Assembly: GCA_017656265.1 (NCBI GenBank)
Contig: JACDOD010000003.1
Coordinates: forward strand, 62,001 to 126,000
Length of the DNA: 64,000 nucleotides
Direction of reading: 5' to 3'
Origin: Bacillaceae bacterium
GTDB lineage: Bacteria; Bacillota; Bacilli; Bacillales; Alkalibacillaceae
Shown: piece by piece, positions 39,329-50,010 of the stretch
How positions within the stretch are numbered: position 1 is the first letter of the stretch
Layout: the number at the start of each line of letters is the position of its first letter
Position numbers and translations under genes: made by a program
The notes under the pieces: model-generated
Database searches by the model: none
What the model was told of the DNA's origin: nothing
Seen by the model: only the letters and a program-made list of their open reading frames with translations

Positions 39329-40873
39329 TTACTTTTTGAAGAAAGGAAGCTGTGACAGTTCTTCTCTGGTAATAAATTGCATGGAAATCAACAGAGCCAG
39401 ATAGGCGATTACAAGGATCAGAAGAATCAGACCAAAGGGGATCAGCCTTTCTGTTGCCCAGGGCATCAGTTGTTGTAAATATTTACCCAGAATCAATATC
39501 AAAACCGTTAAAAGAATCATACGACCTGCATCCACAAGAGGAAGTCGAAGTGAAATTTCCTTCCATAGAACGGCAAAATGAAGCATGGTCACCAGGACAA
39601 CACTGGTTACGATAGATATGACCACCCCCGTGATTCCGAACTGAGGGTTGGAGGAAAGAAAAATCAGCACAACAAATTTAACAATCGAACCTATAATGCT
39701 GTTATACATAGCCTGCTTGGCCAAGTCCAGTGACTGTAAAGCTGCCTGAAGGGGTGACTGGAAATAAAGCATCAGAAAAAAGGGTGCCATAAATGTAACA
39801 AAATAAGCCGCATCTGCGTCATTATACATAAACGTTAAAATTGGTTCTGCAAAGAGAAACAGGATGACCGTTGCCAGTGCCCCGGATGCAAAAGAAAAAC
39901 GGATAGCCTGGTGGATTCGGTAATGAATCAGCTTTGTTTGATTTTTTGCTCCAGCCTCACTGATGGAGGGAATTAAGGCTGTTGATAATGATTGAGTAAT
40001 GAAAGTCGGCAAAAGGAGAAGGGGCATTACATAGCCCGTTAATTCCCCATACAGCTTTGTGCTTGCCGCTACAGAAAATCCTGCGATTGCCAGACTCTGA
40101 GCAACAAGAATAGGTTCTAAAAAATAAGTCACCGATCCTACCAGCCGGCTGCCGACGGTTGGAACTGCAATAGAGAACAGTTCCTGTAATGTCTGTTTTC
40201 CCTTTTTTACGGAACGGGAAATGTTTTTTAACAGTTTAAATGACTTTTTAATTTTAAAATGATGCACGATATAAATAAGGGCGCATAATTCACCAATAAC
40301 AACTGAGATCATGGCCCCGCTTGCTGCGAATTCAATTCCATAGGGAAGAAGGGATTTGGTTAAAATAGCAACCAGCGTTATGCGCACCAATTGTTCGATT
40401 ACCTGTGAAATGGCCTGGGGCTTCATGTTTTGCATGCCCTGAAAATAGCCGCGTATCACAGCAGATACAGCCACAATGGGGACGATTGGGCTAATGGCGA
40501 GCAGCGGATACAGGGCCCGTTCGTCTGTCAGTAAATAGTTTGCAATCACAGGAGAAAGGCTGACAAAACCGACCGTAAATATCAGACTTAACGTAAGTGT
40601 GACAGCAAAAGAAACCAATAAAATTTTTTTAATTTTTTTGCGGTCCCCTTTTGCGTCAGCTTCTGCCACCCGTTTCGATATGGCAACCGGAAGCCCGAAT
40701 TGGGTCAGGGTTATCATAAGAAAAAGGGTCGGAAGTGCCATCATGTACAGCCCGATTCCCTCTGCCCCCATAATACGGGCAACAATAATTCTATTGATAA
40801 AACCCAAAAACCTCGTGATCATGCCTGCTGCTATTAGAATAAGGGTTCCCTGGATAAAGGTTTGTTTGGTCAT
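39329..40873 (-). CDS. spoVB: Stage V sporulation protein B (MATE/MurJ-like flippase)
   Basis: SpoVB is needed for spore cortex peptidoglycan and belongs to the polysaccharide-transport/MurJ branch of the MOP flippase superfamily. The 514-aa product has 14 hydrophobic segments and the family start QTFIQGTLILIAAGMITRFLGFINRI, with IMGAEGIGLYMMALPTLFL, VRGYFQGMQNMKPQAISQVIEQ and LLPTFITQSLSTALIPSISEA. The ATG at 40873 (reverse strand) follows AGGCAGGT; upstream in-frame codons extend through the divergent promoter region and are not coding. It lies divergent from comN, as in B. subtilis. Confidence 0.95.
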   Translation of the reverse strand: MTKQTFIQGTLILIAAGMITRFLGFINRIIVARIMGAEGIGLYMMALPTLFLMITLTQFGLPVAISKRVAEADAKGDRKKIKKILLVSFAVTLTLSLIFTVGFVSLSPVIANYLLTDERALYPLLAISPIVPIVAVSAVIRGYFQGMQNMKPQAISQVIEQLVRITLVAILTKSLLPYGIEFAASGAMISVVIGELCALIYIVHHFKIKKSFKLLKNISRSVKKGKQTLQELFSIAVPTVGSRLVGSVTYFLEPILVAQSLAIAGFSVAASTKLYGELTGYVMPLLLLPTFITQSLSTALIPSISEAGAKNQTKLIHYRIHQAIRFSFASGALATVILFLFAEPILTFMYNDADAAYFVTFMAPFFLMLYFQSPLQAALQSLDLAKQAMYNSIIGSIVKFVVLIFLSSNPQFGITGVVISIVTSVVLVTMLHFAVLWKEISLRLPLVDAGRMILLTVLILILGKYLQQLMPWATERLIPFGLILLILVIAYLALLISMQFITREELSQLPFFKK

Positions 40874-41063
40874 CGTTTTACCTGCCTTCTCAAAAATCTG
40901 AAAATCATATACAATAAATGTATATGCAAAAAGGTGAGGCAAGCATGACAAGCCCTGTTTTTTTGTATAGGGAAATTCCAAATGAACGGATGGAAGGATT
41001 TGAAAAACATCGCCTCCTCCCATTTTTGGGTTCAGGCTCTGGTTTTTCGAAGGGGGGAAGAGA

Positions 41064-41366
41064 ATGGAAGAGAAGAAAAGGGTTTCACAATGGAAACCAT
41101 TTATTATGCCTGCTTTAACTAGTAAAGCGGAAGAATTACATATGCTCGGTTATGAAAGAGCGACAATCGCTGAAGTCTGGGATTGTCTGATGAAGAAAGT
41201 CTGGAAGAAGGATCCCGAAAAGAGACTGCATGAAGTTGTTCAGGATATTTTGCATCTGAGTCCCGGGATCTATATGAGCTATATGACTGCACAGGTATAT
41301 CAGGACCAGGACTTACTTGCACAAATCAATGCTTTGAAGGAAATGGAAGACAATCATTCATCGTGA
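41064..41366 (+). CDS. comN: Post-transcriptional regulator ComN
   Basis: A 100-aa protein of the ComN/YrzD family. In B. subtilis, ComN influences comE mRNA stability and localisation with DivIVA. The helical core KPFIMPALTSKAEELHMLGYERATIAEVWDCLMKKVWKK and LHEVVQDILHLSPGIYMSYM is the family domain. GGGGGGAAGAGA precedes the ATG. It is 59 bp upstream of secDF. Whether competence functions exist in this organism cannot be judged here; I see no comC at its usual place after folC. Confidence 0.85.
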   Translation: MEEKKRVSQWKPFIMPALTSKAEELHMLGYERATIAEVWDCLMKKVWKKDPEKRLHEVVQDILHLSPGIYMSYMTAQVYQDQDLLAQINALKEMEDNHSS

Positions 41367-41425
41367 TGATTATAATGATACAACTATTTGTTGTTTGAAT
41401 CAGATTAAAGGAGGCACTACTCAAC

Positions 41426-43696
41426 ATGGTTAAGAGAGGGAGAATTATTGCCTTTTTCTTGCTTGTACTTTTATTTGCAGGAACAATCGGCACAACAACA
41501 GAAGGGATTACAAAAGGAATTCCATTAGGACTGGATTTACAGGGCGGGTTTGAAATTCTTTATGAGGTAACTCCCCTGGATGAAGGTCAGGAAATTACTG
41601 ATGAAGTGATGGATGCAACCGTTCAGAGTCTGAGGGAACGGGTCGATGTGCTGGGTATTAATGAAACCAATATTCAAATTGAGGGAGATAACCGGATTCG
41701 GGTTCAGCTTGCTGGAATCCAGGATCAGACTGAAGCCAGGGAATTGCTGTCTACAACCGCATCCCTCACATTTCGTGATGTCAATGATAAGCTCTATCTC
41801 GATGGTTCGGATATTGTAGAGGGCAGTGCGAAACAGGACTTCAATCCAGATACCAATATGCCAATTGTTACACTAAAACTGAAGGATCCAGAAAAGTTTG
41901 CTGAAGTCACCAGCAAAATTAAAACGATGGATGATCCGACTACTTTGCAGCCTGAAAACGTATTAGTCATCTGGCTGGACTATGAAGAAGGGGATTCCTA
42001 TCAAGAAGAAGTTTTAAAAGAAGACCATAAATATATATCAGCTCCGACCGTTAGAGATACGCTCCGGACATCAGATGTAATGATCAGCGGGAATTTTACC
42101 GTTCAATCAGCTAAGCGGCTGGCGGACATATTAAATGCTGGTTCTCTGCCAGTTAAGTTGACAGAGCTTTATTCGATTTCAGTTGGGGCCCAGTTTGGAG
42201 AAAAAGCCCTTGATCAGACCATCATTGCAGGTGCAATCGGGGTTGCTCTGATATTTATTTACATGATAATTTATTACCGTTTTCCAGGTGTGATTGCTTC
42301 TATAACTCTAAGCATATATATTTACTTAATTTTGCTCGTATTTAATCTTATGAATGGCGTCCTGACTTTACCGGGAATAGCAGCCCTTGTCCTTGGTGTC
42401 GGGATGGCCGTTGATGCGAACATTATTACCTACGAGCGGATTAAAGAGGAAATCAAGGCAGGAAAAACGGTTCTCTCTGCCTACAGGGCAGGGAATAAGC
42501 GGTCACTGGCTACCATTCTGGACGCAAACATCACGACACTTCTGGCAGCTATTGTACTGTTTATTTTTGGTACCAGTTCCGTAAAAGGGTTTGCTACGAT
42601 GTTAATTGTCAGCATCCTTGTGAGTTTTATAACAGCTGTATACGGAACAAGACTTCTTTTAGGCTTATGGGTGAAAAGTCGGTACTTGAATCATCGCCCC
42701 GGCTATTTCGGCATCAAAAAGGAAGAAATTAAAGATATTACAAAAGGTGAGGAAGTCGAAGCAACCTTTTTGGGGAAAAAATTTGACTTTGTCAAACACC
42801 GTAAAACATTCTTTATGATTTCCATTGCCCTTATTGTGGCGGGTTTAATTTCTCTGTTTGCCCTGAGGTTAAACCTGGGTATTGACTTTACGAGCGGATC
42901 AAGGGTACAGGTTATGGGAGAAGCTGCCCTTTCCATTGAGGATGTTAGAGAAGATTATGAATCCCTCGGACTGGATCCGGTCGAAATTGTTTCTGCCGGT
43001 GATCAGGGAGAAATTGCGATTGCCCGATTTAACAGGGTCCTGTCACAGGAAACCATTGCTGACATAAAAGACCACTTTAGCGAGGAATACGGCAGTGAGC
43101 CCAATGTAAGTACGGTTACGCCGAAAGTTGGACGGGAACTTGCCCAGAATGCCGTTAAAGCTGTTATATATGCATCCATTGGGATTATTATTTATGTTGC
43201 TATTCGTTTTGAAATATTCTTTGCCATTACAGCCATTCTTGCCCTATTGCATGATGCATTTTTCATTCTGGCACTGTTTAGCTTAACCCAGCTGGAGTTT
43301 GACATTACCATTATTGCTGCCATTTTAACCATTGTCGGTTATTCTATTAATGATACGATCGTAACCTTTGACCGAATCAGGGAGAACCTGAAATATAAAA
43401 AACGAGTCAAGACATTTAAGGAACTTGCTGCGGTTGTCAATAAAAGTTTAATGGAAACACTGGCGAGAAGTATCAATACTGTTCTAACAGTGGTATTCGC
43501 TGCGCTGATGCTCTTTATTTTCGGGGCTACAGCTATCACCAACTTCTCTTTTGCGCTTATAGTCGGACTTCTGGCCGGTACCTATTCTTCATTGTTTATA
43601 GCTGCACAGCTATGGCTGATCTGGCGAGGAAAAATGCTTGATAAAAAGCCGATTGTTATGGAAACCAAAAAACCAAAAGGCGGTCCTCAGGTATAA
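41426..43696 (+). CDS. secDF: Fused protein translocase subunit SecDF
   Basis: Proton-motive-force-driven Sec accessory protein, here a natural SecD-SecF fusion of 756 aa, as in B. subtilis. The SecD half carries GLDLQGGFEILYEVTP, the large extracytoplasmic domain (LRERVDVLGINETNIQIEG, TASLTFRDV), and the membrane motif LVLGVGMAVDANIITYERIKEE. The SecF half begins near residue 445, with FALRLNLGIDFTSGSRVQVMG and AILTIVGYSINDTIVTFDRIREN. Twelve transmembrane helices are expected, six per half. GGAGGCACTACTCAAC precedes the ATG. A terminator and a GC-rich repeat follow. Confidence 0.97.
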   Translation: MVKRGRIIAFFLLVLLFAGTIGTTTEGITKGIPLGLDLQGGFEILYEVTPLDEGQEITDEVMDATVQSLRERVDVLGINETNIQIEGDNRIRVQLAGIQDQTEARELLSTTASLTFRDVNDKLYLDGSDIVEGSAKQDFNPDTNMPIVTLKLKDPEKFAEVTSKIKTMDDPTTLQPENVLVIWLDYEEGDSYQEEVLKEDHKYISAPTVRDTLRTSDVMISGNFTVQSAKRLADILNAGSLPVKLTELYSISVGAQFGEKALDQTIIAGAIGVALIFIYMIIYYRFPGVIASITLSIYIYLILLVFNLMNGVLTLPGIAALVLGVGMAVDANIITYERIKEEIKAGKTVLSAYRAGNKRSLATILDANITTLLAAIVLFIFGTSSVKGFATMLIVSILVSFITAVYGTRLLLGLWVKSRYLNHRPGYFGIKKEEIKDITKGEEVEATFLGKKFDFVKHRKTFFMISIALIVAGLISLFALRLNLGIDFTSGSRVQVMGEAALSIEDVREDYESLGLDPVEIVSAGDQGEIAIARFNRVLSQETIADIKDHFSEEYGSEPNVSTVTPKVGRELAQNAVKAVIYASIGIIIYVAIRFEIFFAITAILALLHDAFFILALFSLTQLEFDITIIAAILTIVGYSINDTIVTFDRIRENLKYKKRVKTFKELAAVVNKSLMETLARSINTVLTVVFAALMLFIFGATAITNFSFALIVGLLAGTYSSLFIAAQLWLIWRGKMLDKKPIVMETKKPKGGPQV

Positions 43697-43703
43697 ACTG
43701 CAG

Positions 43704-43740
43704 AGATGGAAAGAAGGGAAACTTTCTTTCCATCTTTTTA
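43704..43740 (+). terminator. Terminator after secDF
   Basis: AGATGGAAAGAA (43704-43715) pairs with TTCTTTCCATCT (43724-43735), followed by TTTTTATTTGTTT. Confidence 0.88.
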
Positions 43741-43792
43741 TTTGTTTGAGAAATAGATATCAAAGTTTGAATCGGCAGGTTGAGGTATTAGG

Positions 43793-43900
43793 TTGTCTAG
43801 CTTCAGCGCCCAGCCCCTCGAGCTGCTTCGGTCCCCCTGCGGCGGCGACAGCCTCCTCGGTGGCCCTCCAGCAGTTTTCGGGGCTAAACTAGGCGCATCT
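43793..43900. repeat. GC-rich interspersed repeat, copy 1
   Basis: It opens with TTGTCTAGCTTCAGCGCCCA and ends near TTTTCGGGGCTAAAC, in an otherwise AT-rich 290-bp gap between secDF and recJ. It is nearly identical to the tandem copies at 56861-57096, with CTGCTTC replacing CGGCTTC and CAGCAG replacing CAGCCG. Its ends can pair (AGCCCC with GGGGCT). Translated reading frames across it are artefacts of the repeat. This copy lies between two co-directional genes. Confidence 0.85.
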
Positions 43901-43986
43901 CCTTTTCCTTGTGAAAGGTGGGGAAGAAACAGGCATTTGCCACCCTATCAAACCTCTAGTATAATGAGTGCGTCAGGGGTGAATCT

Positions 43987-46338
43987 ATGTTAAAAAGCAA
44001 AGCACGCTGGATATTGCGAGAAACAAAAGAAATAACAGACTATATAGATCTTCCTGTATCATCGATAACCAAAAAACTATTATATCAGCGGGGATTGAAA
44101 GATACTGAAACAGCGAGAAAATTTTTGAATCCAACCCTCAAAGACCTGCATGATCCCTTTTTATTTGAGGATATGGAGAAAGCTGTTACCCGAATTAAGC
44201 ATGCTATTGAAACCGGTGAAAAAATATTAGTGTTTGGTGACTATGATGCGGATGGAGTAACTGCAACTTCGATTCTAATGCATACGCTAACGGATCTTGG
44301 CGCTCATGTGGATTTTTACATACCTAATCGTTTCACAGAGGGGTACGGGCCAAATCAGGAGGCGTTTTATCATGCCCAAAAACAGGGTTTTTCTCTGATT
44401 ATTACCGTGGATACTGGAATAGCAGCCATATCTGAAGCTGAGCTCGCCGGCCAGTTAGGGATGGATTTAATTATCACAGATCACCATGAAGCCCAGGAGG
44501 ATATTCCGAAAGCACATGCGATCATTCATCCAAAACTCTCCAGCCAGTATCCATTTTCAGAGTTGGCTGGTGCAGGGGTTGCCTTTAAATTGGCCCACGC
44601 CCTGTATGGTACCTTGCCGGAACATTTGCTTGAATATGTTGCAATTGGAACCGTTGCTGACCTGGTGCCTCTGATGGATGAAAACCGTATTTTAGTTTAT
44701 CATGGACTGAATTCGTTAACCCATTCAGAAAAGCCAGGAATCAAGGCGTTAAAACAAGTTTGCGGGTTAAAAGAAGATATTAATGAAGTTCATATTGGAT
44801 TTGCAATTGGTCCTCGCATCAATGCCGTTGGAAGGCTGCAGGACGCTTCACTGGCTGTTGAACTGCTTTTGGAAAATGATGAGGCGCTTGCTCTTGAAAT
44901 GGCTAAACAAGTTCAAGAACTGAATCAGGAACGGCAGCAAATCGTAACAGAGATTACCAGCGAAGCCAAACAAATGATTAAGCAGATGGGCTATCTAGAT
45001 GACTATGTGATTGTTTTGGCTAAAGAAGGTTGGAATACGGGAGTTCTGGGGATTGTAGCTTCGAAGCTGGTTCAGGAGTACAATCGCCCTGCCCTTGTAC
45101 TCGGCATTGATTCTGACTTAGAAGAAGCCAAGGGTTCCGCGAGAAGTATTGATGCCTTCGATATGTTTGAAAACTGCATGCAAATAAAAGATGTGTTTAT
45201 CAATTTCGGGGGACATGCCCAGGCAGCAGGAATGACCGTTGCTGCTGAAAATATTGACCGGCTGCGTACTTCTATAAACCGGTTAGCGAGAGAGAAATTG
45301 ACAGCTGAAGATTTTAAGCCGGTTTTGTATCCGGAATTTGAAATTGAGCTGGATGATCTTGATTTTGACACGATTGATGAAATCAATAAACTGGCCCCAT
45401 TTGGGATGGGTAATCCTAAACCAATTTTTCAGATCAACCGCCTTCAATCTGATGAAATCAGGCAAATTGGTGCCAACTCCAACCATCTAAAAATTCATTT
45501 TCGGAATGAGGAAAAACAACTAGATGCTGTGGGATTTGGAATGGGGGATCTCTATCCACGCATTTCCCCTCATGCTGCGATTTCGGCGGTAGGAGAACTG
45601 GAGATCAATGAATGGAACGGACATAAAAAAATGCAAATCATGCTAAAGGACTTGAAAGTAGACGAGTGGCAGCTGTTCGATTACCGTGGTATCAAGCACC
45701 TGTCCCGACAACTAGAAGGACTGGAGGAAGACGATATTTGCACGGTTGTATTTCAATCTGTTCCCGATGAATTTTCATGGATTCACGATCATTTTCCAGT
45801 AGTAAAACCGGAAACTATAAACGATCCATCATTGGATCTGATACACCAGACAGATGGACTGGTGCTGTTGGACTTGCCAGATACACTTGATGAACTGGCC
45901 GAAATGATAAAACTGATGCAGCCGAATAGAATTTTTGCCTGTTTTCAGACCGGGGAACAAAATTATTTTTCCCGGCTTCCGCAGCGGGAGCATTTTAAAT
46001 GGCTATATGCCTATCTGCTTAAAAAGAAACAGGCTGTCATCCCGGATGATTTGTATTCATTAAAACAGATAAAAGGGTGGACAACGGACTGGATTGAATT
46101 TATGATAAAAGTGTTTTTAGAGCTTGAATTTGTTACAATTAAGAATGGAGTTTTATCCATTACACCAAATCCTTCCAAAAGGGATTTGACGGAAGCAAAG
46201 GTTTATCAGCAAAAACTTCAGCAAATTGAAGTTGAGAAAACCCTGTTTTATTCGTCTTATAAAGAATTAAGAGAATGGTTTGACCAACAAATGAAAGTTG
46301 TTAGGAAGGCTAAGGAGGAAAAGGTTTATGGATTATAA
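43987..46338 (+). CDS. recJ: Single-stranded-DNA-specific exonuclease RecJ
   Basis: 5'-3' exonuclease of recombination and mismatch repair. The 783-aa protein has the DHH phosphoesterase core: [36 protein letters not shown] and [22 protein letters not shown], then the DHHA1 domain with [17 protein letters not shown]. An OB-fold follows, and the C-terminal RecJ_C extension seen in Bacilli (about residues 570-783) is kept. The ATG follows a weak GTCAGGGGTGAATCT. Its end overlaps the apt start by 11 bp, linking the two. Confidence 0.96.
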   Translation: MLKSKARWILRETKEITDYIDLPVSSITKKLLYQRGLKDTETARKFLNPTLKDLHDPFLFEDMEKAVTRIKHAIETGEKILVFGDYDADGVTATSILMHTLTDLGAHVDFYIPNRFTEGYGPNQEAFYHAQKQGFSLIITVDTGIAAISEAELAGQLGMDLIITDHHEAQEDIPKAHAIIHPKLSSQYPFSELAGAGVAFKLAHALYGTLPEHLLEYVAIGTVADLVPLMDENRILVYHGLNSLTHSEKPGIKALKQVCGLKEDINEVHIGFAIGPRINAVGRLQDASLAVELLLENDEALALEMAKQVQELNQERQQIVTEITSEAKQMIKQMGYLDDYVIVLAKEGWNTGVLGIVASKLVQEYNRPALVLGIDSDLEEAKGSARSIDAFDMFENCMQIKDVFINFGGHAQAAGMTVAAENIDRLRTSINRLAREKLTAEDFKPVLYPEFEIELDDLDFDTIDEINKLAPFGMGNPKPIFQINRLQSDEIRQIGANSNHLKIHFRNEEKQLDAVGFGMGDLYPRISPHAAISAVGELEINEWNGHKKMQIMLKDLKVDEWQLFDYRGIKHLSRQLEGLEEDDICTVVFQSVPDEFSWIHDHFPVVKPETINDPSLDLIHQTDGLVLLDLPDTLDELAEMIKLMQPNRIFACFQTGEQNYFSRLPQREHFKWLYAYLLKKKQAVIPDDLYSLKQIKGWTTDWIEFMIKVFLELEFVTIKNGVLSITPNPSKRDLTEAKVYQQKLQQIEVEKTLFYSSYKELREWFDQQMKVVRKAKEEKVYGL

Positions 46339-46843
46339 AAAATATATTACCGTTGTACCTGACTGGCCCGAGAAAGGAATTCGCTTTAAAGATATAACAA
46401 CACTAATGGATAAAGGTGATGTATTTAAATCAGCCATTGATGAGATTGTTCAGTACGCAAAAGAAAAAGAGATTGATATAGTAGTTGGCCCTGAAGCACG
46501 AGGCTTTATTGTAGGATGCCCGGTAGCTTATGCCCTTGAAGTGGGCTTTGTTCCGGTGAGAAAAGACGGAAAACTTCCACGTGAAGTAATTAAGGTCGAT
46601 TATGGCCTCGAATACGGCAAAGATGTTTTAACGATGCACAAAGATGCAATTAAACCTGGACAGCGCGTACTCATTACAGACGATTTGCTTGCTACAGGCG
46701 GTACCATTGAAGCTACGATCAAACTGGTTGAAGAACTTGGAGGAGTTGTAGCAGGCTGTGCCTTTTTAATCGAATTATCCTATTTAAATGGCAGAGATAA
46801 ATTAAAAGGATATGATGTGCTGACATTAATGCAATATGATTGA
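46328..46843 (+). CDS. apt: Adenine phosphoribosyltransferase
   Basis: Purine salvage enzyme that makes AMP from adenine and PRPP. The 171-aa product begins [27 protein letters not shown] and carries [29 protein letters not shown] and the PRPP-binding loop [20 protein letters not shown] 46328 follows AAGGAGG and lies 11 bases inside recJ; an in-frame start further up (46298) precedes that site and is unlikely. The recJ-apt-relA order matches B. subtilis. Confidence 0.98.
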   Translation: MDYKKYITVVPDWPEKGIRFKDITTLMDKGDVFKSAIDEIVQYAKEKEIDIVVGPEARGFIVGCPVAYALEVGFVPVRKDGKLPREVIKVDYGLEYGKDVLTMHKDAIKPGQRVLITDDLLATGGTIEATIKLVEELGGVVAGCAFLIELSYLNGRDKLKGYDVLTLMQYD

Positions 46844-46858
46844 TCCTATAATTTCATG

Positions 46859-46890
46859 GAGTACTCTTGCCCTGAAGAGTGCTCTTTGTT
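46859..46890 (+). terminator. Terminator after apt
   Basis: GAGTACTCTT pairs with AAGAGTGCTC (one T-G pair) around a short GCCCTG loop, then TTTGTTTA. Confidence 0.7.
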
Positions 46891-46978
46891 TATACAGTCC
46901 GTTTTTTGACAGTAAATGAGAGCGCTTTATTTTACCTTCAAATTCTTAAGACATACCATAAAAATCGATACATTTCCC

Positions 46979-47007
46979 TTTACATTTTGGGTTATTTTGT
47001 GAATAAT
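46979..47007 (+). promoter_or_regulatory. Probable relA promoter
   Basis: TTTACA (46979-46984), a 17-bp spacer, and AATAAT (47002-47007), about 50 bp before the relA start. Confidence 0.5.
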
Positions 47008-47058
47008 GAAAAAATAATAGCGAAAATAACACAATGTCAAATAATATAAGGTGATTCC

Positions 47059-49257
47059 ATGGCGAAGGAAAAAGTGTTAACAGCGGAAGAAGTGATACAA
47101 AAGGCAAGCCGCTATCTTTCCGAGAAAGATACGGCTTTTATTCGTAAAGCCTATGAATTTGCTGCTGAAGCCCATAAGCATCAGACACGCAAATCCGGGG
47201 AACCGTACATTCACCACCCGATTCAAGTGGCGGGCATACTGGTTGATCTTGAAATGGATCCAGCAACTATTGCGGGTGGTTTTTTGCATGACGTAGTTGA
47301 GGATACGGAGGTTACCCTCACAGATCTTAAAGAAACCTTTAATGAAGAAGTTGCTATGCTCGTTGATGGGGTAACAAAGCTCGGAAAAATTAAATACAAA
47401 TCCCGGGAAGCTCAGCAGGCAGAGAACCACCGGAAAATGTTTGTTGCTATGGCTAAAGATATACGGGTAATCCTGATTAAACTGGCAGACCGTCTGCATA
47501 ATATGAGAACTCTAAAGCATTTGCCGCCTGAAAAGCAGCGGCGAATCGCCAATGAGACACTTGAAATTTTTGCTCCCCTTGCTCATCGCCTGGGGATCTC
47601 CACAATTAAATGGGAACTGGAAGATACAGCGTTGCGGTATTTAAACCCGCAGCAATATTATCGTATTGTAAATCTCATGAAACAAAAACGCGCGGAACGG
47701 GAGTACTATATTGAAGAAGTCATACAGGAAATTAACGATCGCCTGCAGGAAGTGAATATCGATGCTGAAATTTCCGGCCGTCCAAAGCATCTCTACAGCA
47801 TTTACCGCAAAATGGTGATGCAGAATAAGCAGTTTAATGAAATTTATGATTTGCTTGCGGTACGAGTGATTGTGAACAGCATCAAAGACTGCTATGCCGT
47901 TTTAGGCATTATTCACACGTGCTGGAAGCCCATGCCGGGCCGTTTTAAGGATTATATTGCCATGCCGAAACCGAACCTTTATCAGTCCCTTCACACGACC
48001 GTCATTGGGCCAAAAGGTGACCCATTGGAGGTTCAGATCCGAACCCATGAAATGCATGAGATTGCCGAATACGGGATTGCTGCCCACTGGGCTTATAAAG
48101 AGGGAAAACAGCTGAATAAACATAAACAATCCTTTGAAGATAAGCTGACCTGGTTCAGAGAAATTCTTGAATGGCAAAACGAAACCCATGATGCGGAAGA
48201 ATTTATGGAAACCTTGAAGATGGATCTGTTTTCCGACATGGTTTATGTATTTACCCCAAAAGGAGATGTCATTGAACTTCCAGCCGGTTCAGTTCCCCTT
48301 GATTTTGCTTATCGCATTCATACCGAGGTGGGCAATCACACGATTGGGGCAAAAATCAATGGCAAAATGGAGCCGTTGGATTATAAGCTGAAAACGGGGG
48401 ACATTGTGGAAATTATGACGTCAAAACATTCCTATGGCCCCTCAAAAGACTGGCTGAAAATTACACAGACATCACAGGCAAAAAACAAAATTAAGCAATT
48501 TTTTAAAAAACAAAGAAGAGACGAGAATATCACCAAAGGAAGAGAATTAGTTGAAAAGGAAATCCGCAACCTTGATTTAGATCCTAAACAGGTGCTGACT
48601 CAGGAGAACCTCGACCAGGTAGCGGAAAAATTCCGTTTTACAGGCGAAGAGGACATGTATGCCGCAGTCGGCTATCAGGGTATTACCGCCCAACAAGTTG
48701 CCAATCGACTGGCTGAGCTGGTCCGGCCAAGGGAAAAAAATCAGGATTTTGAACATGTTCTTGAAGAGGTTAAGCAGGAAGTGGGATCCCGTAAGACAAA
48801 ACGGACGGAATCCGGTGTAAAAGTAAAAGGGGTAGACAATTTATTAGTCCGTCTTTCCAGATGCTGCAACCCAGTTCCGGGTGATGAAATCGTCGGTTAT
48901 ATTACCAAAGGAAGGGGAGTTTCTGTTCACCGCAAGGATTGTCCGAATGTTACACGCAACGAAGTACAGGGACGACTCATTCCGGTTGAATGGGAAAATA
49001 CAGGAGAGCAGGATAAACAATACAATGTTGATATAGAAATATCCGGATACGATCGCCATGGATTGCTTAACGAAGTGCTGCAGGCTATTAATGAAACGAA
49101 GACACAGATTACTGCAGTTACTGGAAAAGCCAGTCAAAATCACATGGCTACTATCCACATTACAATATTAATTCACAATCTGAATCATCTGAGAAAGATT
49201 GTAGACCGGGTCAAACAAATTCCAGATGTGTATACCGTACGAAGAATGATTCAATAA
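47059..49257 (+). CDS. relA: Bifunctional (p)ppGpp synthetase/hydrolase RelA (Rsh)
   Basis: Main stringent-response enzyme. The 732-aa protein has the hydrolase HD domain ([42 protein letters not shown]), the synthetase domain ([39 protein letters not shown]), TGS ([27 protein letters not shown]), the conserved-cysteine region ([20 protein letters not shown]) and a C-terminal ACT domain ([20 protein letters not shown]). Both active sites look intact, so it should be bifunctional. The ATG follows AAGGTGATTCC. It is upstream of dtd, as in many Firmicutes. Confidence 0.98.
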   Translation: MAKEKVLTAEEVIQKASRYLSEKDTAFIRKAYEFAAEAHKHQTRKSGEPYIHHPIQVAGILVDLEMDPATIAGGFLHDVVEDTEVTLTDLKETFNEEVAMLVDGVTKLGKIKYKSREAQQAENHRKMFVAMAKDIRVILIKLADRLHNMRTLKHLPPEKQRRIANETLEIFAPLAHRLGISTIKWELEDTALRYLNPQQYYRIVNLMKQKRAEREYYIEEVIQEINDRLQEVNIDAEISGRPKHLYSIYRKMVMQNKQFNEIYDLLAVRVIVNSIKDCYAVLGIIHTCWKPMPGRFKDYIAMPKPNLYQSLHTTVIGPKGDPLEVQIRTHEMHEIAEYGIAAHWAYKEGKQLNKHKQSFEDKLTWFREILEWQNETHDAEEFMETLKMDLFSDMVYVFTPKGDVIELPAGSVPLDFAYRIHTEVGNHTIGAKINGKMEPLDYKLKTGDIVEIMTSKHSYGPSKDWLKITQTSQAKNKIKQFFKKQRRDENITKGRELVEKEIRNLDLDPKQVLTQENLDQVAEKFRFTGEEDMYAAVGYQGITAQQVANRLAELVRPREKNQDFEHVLEEVKQEVGSRKTKRTESGVKVKGVDNLLVRLSRCCNPVPGDEIVGYITKGRGVSVHRKDCPNVTRNEVQGRLIPVEWENTGEQDKQYNVDIEISGYDRHGLLNEVLQAINETKTQITAVTGKASQNHMATIHITILIHNLNHLRKIVDRVKQIPDVYTVRRMIQ

Positions 49258-49270
49258 GGGAGCGTATTTC

Positions 49271-49726
49271 ATGAAACTAGTTATTCAACGTTCAAAACAG
49301 GCGAAAGTAACCGTAAACGGCAAAACGACGGGAGAAATCGAAAAAGGTCTTGTCGTTTTAGTTGGGGTTACCCACGATGATACAGAGGAAGATGCAGCCT
49401 ATTTAGCTGAAAAAGTAGCCCATCTGCGAATCTTTGAAGATGAAAACGGTAAAATGAATTTATCCGTAAAAGATATAGGCGGAGAAGTTCTGTCAGTATC
49501 CCAATTTACCCTTTACGGGGATTGCCGGAAAGGCAGACGCCCTAATTTTATGGATGCTGCCAGACCAGAACCTGCTAATCAGCTGTATGAAAGATTTAAT
49601 CGATTTGTGGAAGAACAGGGGGTACCGGTACAGACTGGAGAATTCGGAGCAATGATGGAGGTCTCCTTAACGAATGATGGGCCCGTAACCCTTATTATTG
49701 ACAGTCAGGATAAAAAGAAAGGTTAA
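49271..49726 (+). CDS. dtd: D-aminoacyl-tRNA deacylase
   Basis: Removes D-amino acids (and glycine mischarged on tRNA-Ala) from tRNA. The 151-aa protein starts [23 protein letters not shown] and carries the catalytic [17 protein letters not shown] and the [15 protein letters not shown] motif, with its cis-Gly-Pro pocket replaced by NDGPVT as usual. It follows relA by 13 bp and is likely cotranscribed. A strong terminator follows. Confidence 0.97.
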   Translation: MKLVIQRSKQAKVTVNGKTTGEIEKGLVVLVGVTHDDTEEDAAYLAEKVAHLRIFEDENGKMNLSVKDIGGEVLSVSQFTLYGDCRKGRRPNFMDAARPEPANQLYERFNRFVEEQGVPVQTGEFGAMMEVSLTNDGPVTLIIDSQDKKKG

Positions 49727-49742
49727 CACAAGTAAGGAATTA

Positions 49743-49789
49743 AAAAAACTGTCCAGCGGGGATGAAGCTCCCTGCTGGACAGTTTTTTT
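49743..49789 (+). terminator. Terminator after relA-dtd
   Basis: AAAAAACTGTCCAGC pairs with GCTGGACAGTTTTT, extended by GGGA/TCCC, with seven Ts at 49783-49789. Confidence 0.92.
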
Positions 49790-49802
49790 AACTTACCTCC
49801 GA

Positions 49803-49857
49803 AAGAAGTCTCCCACTTCTTAGCTTCCGTGTAGGTGGTGGGAGTATGTCACAAGTT
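49803..49857. mobile_element. Possible IS200/IS605-family end relic
   Basis: The stretch AAGTCTCCCACTTCTTAGC followed by GTAGGTGGTGGGAGTATGTC resembles, from memory, the right-end and omega-RNA region of IS605-type tnpB elements in Bacilli. CTCCCAC (49810-49816) pairs with GTGGGAG (49838-49844). No tnpA or tnpB is present nearby, so it would be a solo end or a palindrome-associated remnant. I could not run a search, so confidence is modest. Confidence 0.4.
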
Positions 49858-49895
49858 AGGAACGTATAAAATGGGAGTCTTTTATAAATGGAACG

Positions 49896-50010
49896 GAATG
49901 ATTGTCCATTTTCAGCGCACAGCCCTCGAACTGCTTCAGCCCTCCTGCGACTCAGTCAGTCTCCTCGGTGGCCCTCCAGTCGTTTTCGGGGCTAAACAGG
50001 GGGATGGCCC
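49896..50010. repeat. GC-rich interspersed repeat, copy 2 (divergent)
   Basis: From ATTGTCCATTTTCAGCGCAC to GTTTTCGGGGCTAAACAGGG. It shares CTCCTCGGTGGCCCTCCAG and the ends with the other copies but has several substitutions in the first half. It ends directly at the yrvJ stop codon, at a junction of converging genes. Confidence 0.75.

Noticed and set aside
40918-41118. Forward open frame of 66 codons between spoVB and comN.
   Set aside because: It lies in the divergent promoter region and overlaps the comN start in another frame; no domain is recognised.
43793-43993. Open reading frames across the GC-rich repeats (also at 49835-50071 and 56861-57220) giving similar peptides with SAQPLE and GGPPAVFGA.
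   Set aside because: They arise because the repeats are GC-rich and stop-poor. There is no ribosome site, and the frames start and end at repeat borders, so they are not genes.
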